The translations under genes and the position numbers were made by a program. DNA of 5,681 nucleotides, taken from contig JAKOSZ010000293.1 of the NCBI GenBank assembly GCA_029776555.1, positions 1 to 5,681 of the forward strand, given 5' to 3'. A model generated the notes under the pieces. That model was not told the DNA's origin. It saw only the letters and a list, made by a program, of their open reading frames with translations, and did not search any database. Source of the stretch: Bacillota bacterium. GTDB taxonomy: Bacteria > Bacillota > Clostridia > Acetivibrionales > JAKOSZ01. Positions 1-5,574 of this stretch are shown in pieces; position 1 is the first letter of the stretch; every line of letters begins with the position of its first letter.

Positions 1-1
1 C

Positions 2-1102
2 GCAGCCGCAAGCTTCAGGAAGTTTTTCTTCCGGCTGATATTTGAAACGGCCAGTATAAACGAGGGAAGCGACGACAGCTTCCTCTTGAAGGTCATAAAC
101 TTCCTCAAGGGAGACTTTACTACCAATGAGCTGCACCGCTTCCTTCTGGAGCTAAAGGGTCCCGTCGGCAGACTGCTGTTGAAGAAAGAAGAAGGTTTCG
201 GGAGCTCCGGGGAACTGCCCGGCTCAATACCTTCTTTGGGCGTCGGAAGAGAAGCCATACCGGGGAGCCTGAAATTGGACGGCCACAGCAGCACCGCCGG
301 CAAAGGCAAAAGCACCGGCGGGAGGAAGGGAAGCCGGGAAAAGTGGCTGGTCCTTGCGGGAGGAATCCTGTTGCAGCTTGCTTTTCTTGCCTTTGCCCTG
401 CTGGGTAAGGGCTTCTTTAAAAGCCTCGGCGACGACTTGCTGACCACCTACGGGGCCTATTTTTTGGTGGCAGCGGGTATTGACATGCTTCTCTTCAGGT
501 ATTTTTCAAGGCTTTGGGGCAATAGCCCCGGCAGTTCCAAACAAGAACCCATTGCGGCAGGGGATGACGCCCTTCCTTCAGTATCGGAGCGCTGGAGCAT
601 GACCGGCGAGTTGGAGAAGGAATACGGCATGCTTTACGGTTTTGACGGGAGGGATGAAAAAGGGAAGAGACGGCAGGAACATAAGGACCCCGAAGAGAAG
701 TTCAAAGGACCCGCTGAAAGCTACCCCTGGAGCGAAGGCATTCCCGCTGCGGGTGGAGCGGCGGATGAGACAACGGTTTTGGCCCTTGAAAAGGACAGGA
801 CCCCTTACCTGGTCTGTGAAAAGGAAGAGGAGTGTGAAAAAATACCCATCAGCCGGCCTGTGTTTTTAATCGGAAGGCTAAAGGGAGAGGTGGACTTTTA
901 CATTCCCAACAGGGCTGTGGGGAAAATCCACGCCGAGATAGTGGAGCAGGACGGGTCCTATTACATAAGGGATCTAAACTCCAGGAACGGCACTTTTGTC
1001 AACGGACAAAGGCTGGACAGCAACCAGGAACACCTTATAGGAGACAACGACAGGATTACATTTGCAAACCAGGAGTACAGGTTTAAAATACCGGGCAGTT
1101 AG
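2..1102 (+). CDS. FHA domain membrane protein with DUF6382-like N-terminus (5' partial)
   Basis: The reading frame is open from the left edge to TAG at 1100-1102, giving 366 visible residues; the true start lies upstream. A TTG at 86 lacks a Shine-Dalgarno and sits inside conserved-looking sequence, so it is not the start. Residues 1-50 (FETASINEGSDDSFLLK and following) resemble the end of the DUF6382 domain. A basic Gly/Ser-rich linker leads to two hydrophobic segments (about 115-138 and 149-165) forming a membrane hairpin, then a charged linker (about 173-280) and a C-terminal FHA domain (about 283-363). The FHA domain shows IGR, GKIHAEI and DLNSRNGTFVNG. FHA domains bind phosphothreonine peptides, and with a two-helix anchor both ends would be cytoplasmic. 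The canonical Ser of the SRxH motif is Gly here. From memory, such proteins often accompany Clostridial Flp/Tad pilus clusters, but nothing in the window confirms that. The FHA call is firm; the DUF6382 call is moderate; the role is unknown. Confidence 0.88.
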   Translation, partial: AAASFRKFFFRLIFETASINEGSDDSFLLKVINFLKGDFTTNELHRFLLELKGPVGRLLLKKEEGFGSSGELPGSIPSLGVGREAIPGSLKLDGHSSTAGKGKSTGGRKGSREKWLVLAGGILLQLAFLAFALLGKGFFKSLGDDLLTTYGAYFLVAAGIDMLLFRYFSRLWGNSPGSSKQEPIAAGDDALPSVSERWSMTGELEKEYGMLYGFDGRDEKGKRRQEHKDPEEKFKGPAESYPWSEGIPAAGGAADETTVLALEKDRTPYLVCEKEEECEKIPISRPVFLIGRLKGEVDFYIPNRAVGKIHAEIVEQDGSYYIRDLNSRNGTFVNGQRLDSNQEHLIGDNDRITFANQEYRFKIPGS

Positions 1103-1105
1103 CCT

Positions 1106-1519
1106 TTACCGCCACTTTGTCCGCTGTGAAACCTTGATCCTGGTCAGCGCCCTGGCCAGCGCGGCCTGGCTGCGCATGTATTCTATTCTGCTGAGCTGGC
1201 TGTGGAGCCTTTCCTCTGCCCTTTCTTTGGCAGCCCTTGCCCTGTTTACGTCAATTTCTTCCGGCCATTCTGCCGTATCGGTCAGGATAATGGTTTTTTC
1301 ACGGGTTACCTCCACGTATCCTTCTGTTAAAGCTGCTTCAAGCCATTCCCCGTCCTTTTTTATCCGCACCGGTCCCGGAGATACCGCGGCCACCATGGGG
1401 GTATGGTTTCCGAGGACCCCTATCTCGCCGTCAGGCGCCTTAAAGATCACCATTTCCACCTCTCCGGAAAAGAAGGTTCTCTCCGGGGTTACTATCTCAA
1501 GGTAAAACCTGGCTTCCAC
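1106..1519 (-). CDS. atpC: F1F0 ATP synthase subunit epsilon
   Basis: Encodes 137 residues, the full length expected for bacterial epsilon, the rotor subunit that binds gamma and can inhibit ATP hydrolysis. Residues 5-85 form the N-terminal beta-sandwich (LEIVTPERTFFSGEVE, then APDGEIGVLGNHTPMV). Residues 88-130 form the two C-terminal helices. IDVNRA at 89-94 matches the I/L-D-x-x-R-A ATP-binding motif known from thermophilic Bacillus PS3 epsilon, and Arg123 and Arg127 in ALARALTRIKV match the PS3 arginines on the second helix. The start is GTG at 1519, six nt after GGAGGG; this Shine-Dalgarno directly follows and overlaps the atpD stop, so the two genes are probably translationally coupled. 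It is the last gene of the operon. Its stop lies 3 bp from the stop of the converging FHA gene. Confidence 0.97.
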   Translation of the reverse strand: MEARFYLEIVTPERTFFSGEVEMVIFKAPDGEIGVLGNHTPMVAAVSPGPVRIKKDGEWLEAALTEGYVEVTREKTIILTDTAEWPEEIDVNRARAAKERAEERLHSQLSRIEYMRSQAALARALTRIKVSQRTKWR

Positions 1520-1525
1520 GCAAAG

Positions 1526-1532
1526 CCCTCCC
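1526..1532 (-). promoter_or_regulatory. Ribosome binding site of atpC overlapping the atpD stop
   Basis: On the minus strand the last base of the atpD TAG stop begins GGGAGGG, followed by six nt (CTTTGC) and the GTG start of atpC. A ribosome terminating on atpD therefore sits on the atpC Shine-Dalgarno, an arrangement typical of coupled re-initiation. It decides the GTG start. Confidence 0.8.
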
Positions 1533-2923
1533 TACATGTTTTTCGCATGCTCATACACCTCGTCTATGGTGCCCTTCATGAAAAAAGCCGCTTCGGGAAT
1601 GTCGTCCATCTTTCCCTCGATAATCTCCTTAAAACCGCGGACGGTTTCCTCAACCGGCACATACCTCCCGGCATAGCCGGTAAAAGCTTCGGCCGAGAAT
1701 AAGGGCTGGGACAGGAATCTCTGTATTTTTCTTGCCCTGTAAACGGTTAACCTGTCCTCGTCGCTCAGCTCATCCATTCCCAGGATGGTGATTATATCCT
1801 GCAGTTCCTTGTACCTTTGAAGTATTTCCTGGACCCTGCGGGCTACGCTGTAGTGTTCTTCCCCTACGATTCTCGGGTCCAGTATGCGGGATGTGGAGTC
1901 CAGCGGGTCCACGGCCGGGTAGATCCCCTGTTCCACAATATGCCTTGAGAGCACGGTGGTGGCGTCCAGGTGGGCAAATGTGGTTGCCGGCGCCGGGTCC
2001 GTCAGGTCGTCAGCCGGAACGTATACAGCCTGGACAGAGGTTATGGAACCTTTTTTGGTGGAACATATCCTCTCCTGCAGCTCGCCCATGTCGTTGGCAA
2101 GGGTGGGCTGGTAGCCCACGGCGGAAGGCACCCTTCCCAGCAGCGCTGATACTTCAGAGCCGGCCTGGATAAACCTGAATATGTTGTCTATAAAGAGGAG
2201 CACGTCCTGACCCAGTACATCCCGGAAATACTCAGCCATTGTAAGGCCGGTAAGGCCGACTCTCATCCTGGCTCCAGGGGGCTCGTTCATCTGCCCGAAG
2301 ACCATTACGGTTTTTTCAATGACGCCGGACTCTTTCATTTCGCGCCAGAAGTCGTTTCCTTCCCTGGTGCGCTCGCCTATGCCTGTGAAAACCGAATAGC
2401 CTCCGTGGACCGTGGCTATGTTCCTTATCAGCTCCATGATGAGTACGGTTTTGCCGACGCCTGCGCCGCCGAACAGCCCGATTTTCCCGCCTTTTGCGTA
2501 AGGGGTCAGCAGGTCGATTACCTTTATGCCCGTCTCCAGCATCTCCGCAGCCGGTTTCTGCTCCTCGAGGCTGGGAGCGGGCCTGTGTATGATCCACTGT
2601 TCTTTTGCCTCCACCTGGCCCAGCCTGTCAATTGGCTCTCCCAGCACGTTGAAAACCCTTCCCAGCAATTCCTTTCCCACGGGTACTTCTATCGGCTTTC
2701 CGGTGTCAAAGGCCTTCATGCCGCGGACCAGGCTTTCGGTGGACGACATGGCCACGCAGCGGGCTGTTCCGTTTCCCAGGTGCAGCATGACTTCCGCGGT
2801 CACAATTCTTCCCTTTGCAAAAATGAGCACAGCGTTGTATAATTCCGGCAAATCGCCGTTTTCAAACCGCACGTCCACAACCGGACCAAGTATTTGAGTT
2901 ACAACACCTTTTCTTTTAATCAT
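1532..2923 (-). CDS. atpD: F1F0 ATP synthase catalytic subunit beta
   Basis: Encodes 463 residues from ATG at 2923, normal for beta, which carries the three catalytic sites on the cytoplasmic F1 head. The N-terminal beta-barrel covers about 1-80 (GVVTQILGPVVDVRFENGD). The nucleotide-binding core contains the P-loop GGAGVGKT at 152-159, the catalytic glutamate Glu184 in GERTREGND, and Walker B DVLLFIDN ending at Asp246. GIYPAVDPLDSTSR lies at 333-346, and the lever motif DELSDED (canonical DELSEED) at 384-390. All key residues are present, so the enzyme should be active. A longer frame begins with GTG at 2932, but nothing like a Shine-Dalgarno precedes it at proper spacing, while GGAG at 2935-2932 lies eight nt before the ATG; the shorter start is preferred. 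It follows atpG after an unusual 140-nt spacer and is tightly linked to atpC. Confidence 0.97.
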   Translation of the reverse strand: MIKRKGVVTQILGPVVDVRFENGDLPELYNAVLIFAKGRIVTAEVMLHLGNGTARCVAMSSTESLVRGMKAFDTGKPIEVPVGKELLGRVFNVLGEPIDRLGQVEAKEQWIIHRPAPSLEEQKPAAEMLETGIKVIDLLTPYAKGGKIGLFGGAGVGKTVLIMELIRNIATVHGGYSVFTGIGERTREGNDFWREMKESGVIEKTVMVFGQMNEPPGARMRVGLTGLTMAEYFRDVLGQDVLLFIDNIFRFIQAGSEVSALLGRVPSAVGYQPTLANDMGELQERICSTKKGSITSVQAVYVPADDLTDPAPATTFAHLDATTVLSRHIVEQGIYPAVDPLDSTSRILDPRIVGEEHYSVARRVQEILQRYKELQDIITILGMDELSDEDRLTVYRARKIQRFLSQPLFSAEAFTGYAGRYVPVEETVRGFKEIIEGKMDDIPEAAFFMKGTIDEVYEHAKNM

Positions 2924-3063
2924 AGTGTTCACTCCATTCAGCAGCTGGATTTTTTCGTTGCCGGCCGCCGCCTCCTTCAGCCTGCAGGGTGCAGGGGTAA
3001 AGAGTTTTTCAGGACTCCCGGCGGCTGCCTGCTTTTCCGCCCTTGGGCGTTAAAATCCGCCCC
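2924..3063 (-). other. Structured atpG-atpD spacer (140 nt), no gene
   Basis: This is the only gene-free stretch above 100 nt. On the minus strand it holds several inverted repeats. GGGCG (3062-3058) can pair with CGCCC (3049-3045), which can alternatively pair with GGGCG (3042-3038). GAGT (3017-3014) pairs with ACTC (3005-3002). CCTGCA (2995-2990) pairs with TGCAGG (2986-2981) over a three-base loop. GCCGCCG (3025-3019) can enclose these by pairing with CGGCGGC (2970-2964). No run of T follows any stem, so a rho-independent terminator is unlikely. The atpD frame stays open upstream to a stop at 3052-3050, but has no start codon before GTG 2932. Consensus Shine-Dalgarno AAGGAGG (2977-2971) has no start codon at usable distance. 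An RNA element tuning beta synthesis is possible but inferred. Confidence 0.5.
2932..2935 (-). promoter_or_regulatory. Ribosome binding site of atpD
   Basis: GGAG on the minus strand, eight nt before ATG at 2923. It overlaps the GTG at 2932 that the longest frame would use as start, which argues that GTG is part of the ribosome binding site and not the initiation codon. Confidence 0.65.
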
Positions 3064-3960
3064 CTATTCCAGCGCGTTAACCCCCGAAATGATTTCGGAA
3101 ATTTCCCGGGTAATAGCCCCCTGCCGGGCCCTGTTATAGCTTAAATGGAGCTTCTCCAGCATTTCTTCGGCGTTGGCCGTCGCGCTTTCCATGGCCAGCA
3201 TCCTGGCGCTCTGCTCGCTGGTGAAGGATTCCACCATGCATCCATAGACAATGCCTTTTAGGTACTTGGCAACGAGCACGTCGAACACCACTTCGGGAGA
3301 GGGTTCATAAATCATTTCCACCCCGGCTCCCGGCACGACGGCCCTGTCGCCGGAGAAATCCCGGGCTTCTTTGAGCAGCGACTCCACGTCCAGGGGGAGA
3401 ACTTTCACGATGTGGGGCTCCTGCCTCAATGTGGAATGGGCCTTCGTGTATATAATGCATACCTCGTCAAGAGCCCCGCTGCGAAAATTCTCCAGCAGGA
3501 TTTCGGCTATTTCCCTGGCCCTGTATATGGTAGGCATCTGAACCGGATAAAAAAAGTCGGGGTTCACATTGTAATTTTTCCTTAAGAAATAGCTCCTGCC
3601 CACGCTTCCCATAACGAAAAGCTCCGAGTCAGGGTAGTTTAGAAGCTCTTCTTCAGTGATTTTTATAATGTTGTGGTTGTATCCGCCGGCCATTCCCTTG
3701 TCTCCCGTTATTAGCAGGTATCCGCGTTTCCTCTGGGGCTTTTCGCTCCTTGGGTCGAAGTATACGGTGTTCAAACCCTGGCTGTTGGCCAGAATATCCG
3801 CTATGGTGGTAAAGACCTTGCTGAAATAGGGAAGGGTCTGGTCAAGCTGCTTTCTGGCTTTTTTCAGCTTCGCGGCGGATATGACCTTCATTGCCCTGGT
3901 TATTTGAAGGATCTCTTTTATGCTTCGAATTCTCATTTTAATTTCACGGGTGCCGGTCAC
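3064..3960 (-). CDS. atpG: F1F0 ATP synthase subunit gamma
   Basis: Encodes 298 residues, in the usual range for gamma, the central rotating shaft inside the alpha/beta hexamer. The long N-terminal helix is clear (residues 5-50: IKMRIRSIKEILQITRAMKV, then SAAKLKKA), as is the partner C-terminal helix (residues 248-297: SARMLAMESATANAEEML, LSYNRARQGAITREISEI). ITGDKGMAGGYN at 84-95 is the conserved strand-loop, usually written ITSDKGLAGGYN, so Gly and Met replace Ser and Leu. The middle Rossmann-like domain (about 80-215) is the variable part. The start is GTG at 3960, seven nt after an excellent Shine-Dalgarno; the internal ATG at codon 9 has none. It lies 32 nt downstream of atpA and 140 nt upstream of atpD, in the standard A-G-D-C order. 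Confidence 0.97.
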   Translation of the reverse strand: MTGTREIKMRIRSIKEILQITRAMKVISAAKLKKARKQLDQTLPYFSKVFTTIADILANSQGLNTVYFDPRSEKPQRKRGYLLITGDKGMAGGYNHNIIKITEEELLNYPDSELFVMGSVGRSYFLRKNYNVNPDFFYPVQMPTIYRAREIAEILLENFRSGALDEVCIIYTKAHSTLRQEPHIVKVLPLDVESLLKEARDFSGDRAVVPGAGVEMIYEPSPEVVFDVLVAKYLKGIVYGCMVESFTSEQSARMLAMESATANAEEMLEKLHLSYNRARQGAITREISEIISGVNALE

Positions 3961-3964
3961 GGTT

Positions 3965-3973
3965 GATCACCTC
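3965..3973 (-). promoter_or_regulatory. Ribosome binding site of atpG
   Basis: GAGGTGATC on the minus strand matches nine consecutive bases of the 16S 3'-end complement AGGAGGTGATC. Seven nt separate GAGGTG from the GTG start at 3960, which settles that non-ATG start. Confidence 0.85.
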
Positions 3974-3976
3974 TTC

Positions 3977-3992
3977 AGCCTGTATAAAGGCT
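3977..3992 (-). repeat. Small hairpin between atpA and atpG
   Basis: Directly after the atpA TAG stop the minus strand reads AGCCT, a six-base loop TTATAC, then AGGCT, a perfect five-bp inverted repeat ending four nt before the atpG Shine-Dalgarno. It has no T tract, so it is not a terminator. It could shape translation or mRNA processing at the junction, or be incidental. Confidence 0.45.
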
Positions 3993-5513
3993 CTAACCCT
4001 CTTTTTTAAAGCTTTCCAGGAATTCTGACAAAGCTTTTTTGAGCATTTCTTCGGTTTCGGCGTCGAGATCCCCGCTGTCCGATATGCTTTTGCCTACATG
4101 GGGATATTTTTCCCTCATGAACTTAAGAAGGTCGGTGTTGAATCTCCGGACGTCCTTCACCGGAATATCCATCAGGTAACCGCCGGTTACCGCATACAGC
4201 ACCATTACCTGGTCTTCCAGGGGCATAGGGGATAACTGGGGCTGTTTTAAGGTCTCCACCAGCCGTTCTCCCTGAGCCAGTTTGTCCCTGGTGGCCTTGT
4301 CCAGGTCTGAGCCGAAATGGGCAAAAACAGACAGCTCCCTGTACTGGGCCAGCTCTATCCTCAAGGGCGCCGCCACTTTTTTCATTGCCTTTGTCTGGGC
4401 TGCCCCTCCGACCCTGGACACCGACAGGCCCACGTTTACAGCCGGCCTGTGTCCGGCGTGGAAAAGCTCGCTTTCCAGGTAGATCTGGCCGTCGGTTATG
4501 GATATTATGTTGGTGGGTATATAGGCCGACACGTCACCCTCAAGGGTTTCAACGATAGGGATTGCGGTAATGGAACCGCCCCCCAGTTCATCGCTTAGCC
4601 TGGCCGCCCTCTCCAAAAGCCTTGAGTGGAGGTAAAACACGTCTCCGGGATAGGCTTCTCTTCCGGGAGGCCGCCTTAAAAGCAGGGACAAGGTCCTGTA
4701 GGCCACGGCGTGTTTGGAAAGGTCGTCATATACTATAAGCACGTCCCTGTGGTCGTTGTACATAAATTCCTCTGCAATGGCGCAGCCGGCATAGGGGGCA
4801 AGGTACTGCAAAGTGGGCATATCGCTGGCCGTGGAGGAGACCACGGTGGTATACTCCATGGCACCGAATTTCTTCAGGGTGTTGACAATGGCTGCCACAG
4901 TGGATGCCTTCTGGCCAATGGCCACATAGATGCAGAGGACATCCTTGCCTTTCTGGTTAATGATTGCGTCTATGGCAATGGCGGTTTTGCCCGTCTGGCG
5001 GTCGCCTATTACCAGCTCCCTCTGTCCCCGGCCTATGGGCACCATGGCGTCAATGGCCAGGATCCCCGTTTGCAGGGGCCGGTCAACGGATTTGCGGTCC
5101 ACAATTCCAGGTGCATTTGCCTCCACCGGTCTGAATTTGCCGCTTTTAATCTCTCCCAGGCCGTCTAAGGGATTGCCCAGGGAGTTAACAACCCTTCCAA
5201 TCAAAGAGCTCCCTACGGGGACTTCCACGGTTCGCCCTGTCCTTTTTACCGGGGAACCCTCCCTGACTTTTCCGCTCCCGCCCAGGAGAACGCAGCTGAC
5301 GCAGTCCTCTTCCAGGTTCAAGGCCATGCCGTATATTCCGCTGCCAAAGTCCAGGAGCTCTCCGTACATACAATCGGGAATACCGTGTATCCTGGCTATC
5401 CCGTCCCCTGTCTGTATTACGTATCCTTCTTTCTCCTCTGCCCGGGCTTTGGAAGCGCAATATTCAATTTGACGCCTGTTTACGGCTGTAATTTCATCAG
5501 TTTTAAACTCCAC
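3993..5513 (-). CDS. atpA: F1F0 ATP synthase subunit alpha
   Basis: Encodes 506 residues from GTG at 5513, close to the usual length of about 502-504. Alpha alternates with beta in the F1 head and holds the non-catalytic nucleotide sites. The N-terminal barrel includes GYVIQTGDGIARIHGI (about 30-45). The P-loop GDRQTGKT is at 170-177, the Walker B strand VLIVYDD at 258-264, and the arginine finger that completes the catalytic site is Arg367 in SVSRVGG. The C-terminal helical domain is complete. The longest frame begins at TTG 5567 (524 residues), but that leader has no Shine-Dalgarno and probably contains displaced atpH coding sequence. GTG 5513 has AGGGGTGAT six nt upstream and puts EFKTDEITAVNRRQIE at the family's usual N-terminal position. 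ATG 5519 is possible, but the site would be only two nt away. It follows atpH in the standard order. Confidence 0.97.
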   Translation of the reverse strand: MEFKTDEITAVNRRQIEYCASKARAEEKEGYVIQTGDGIARIHGIPDCMYGELLDFGSGIYGMALNLEEDCVSCVLLGGSGKVREGSPVKRTGRTVEVPVGSSLIGRVVNSLGNPLDGLGEIKSGKFRPVEANAPGIVDRKSVDRPLQTGILAIDAMVPIGRGQRELVIGDRQTGKTAIAIDAIINQKGKDVLCIYVAIGQKASTVAAIVNTLKKFGAMEYTTVVSSTASDMPTLQYLAPYAGCAIAEEFMYNDHRDVLIVYDDLSKHAVAYRTLSLLLRRPPGREAYPGDVFYLHSRLLERAARLSDELGGGSITAIPIVETLEGDVSAYIPTNIISITDGQIYLESELFHAGHRPAVNVGLSVSRVGGAAQTKAMKKVAAPLRIELAQYRELSVFAHFGSDLDKATRDKLAQGERLVETLKQPQLSPMPLEDQVMVLYAVTGGYLMDIPVKDVRRFNTDLLKFMREKYPHVGKSISDSGDLDAETEEMLKKALSEFLESFKKEG

Positions 5514-5517
5514 GGTC

Positions 5518-5526
5518 ATCACCCCT
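5518..5526 (-). promoter_or_regulatory. Ribosome binding site of atpA
   Basis: AGGGGTGAT on the minus strand pairs with the 16S anti-Shine-Dalgarno apart from one G where A is standard. Six nt separate GGGGTG from the GTG at 5513. It overlaps the ATG at 5519, making that codon a poor start and favouring GTG 5513. Confidence 0.7.
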
Positions 5527-5574
5527 TTTGCCTGGCTTTTTGCCACAAATTCCTGCAGGGCGTTCAACCGGGTT

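Noticed and set aside
86..1102. TTG at 86 as the start of the FHA gene
   Set aside because: No Shine-Dalgarno precedes it, and the frame is open to the window edge with sequence matching a conserved domain, so the gene starts outside.
1060..1110. Terminator hairpin for the atp operon around GGTATTTTAAACC
   Set aside because: Only three base pairs can form and no T tract follows on the minus strand.
1062..1505. 147-codon plus-strand frame opposite atpC
   Set aside because: It is antisense to an unmistakable atpC and overlaps the FHA gene; its composition is the mirror of atpC with no recognisable domain or ribosome binding site.
2316..2597. 93-codon minus-strand frame rich in Arg and His inside atpD
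   Set aside because: It is an out-of-frame reading of the conserved atpD P-loop region; the Arg-rich run is the shifted Gly-rich loop.
2405..2842. 145-codon plus-strand frame opposite atpD
   Set aside because: It is antisense to conserved atpD sequence and has no independent support.
2996..3052. Small gene or N-terminal extension in the atpG-atpD spacer
   Set aside because: The atpD frame is open from 3049, but contains no start codon before GTG 2932, and the translated stretch resembles nothing known.
4930..5472. 180-codon plus-strand frame opposite atpA
   Set aside because: It lies wholly within atpA on the other strand, resembles no family, and reflects codon bias in a GC-rich gene.
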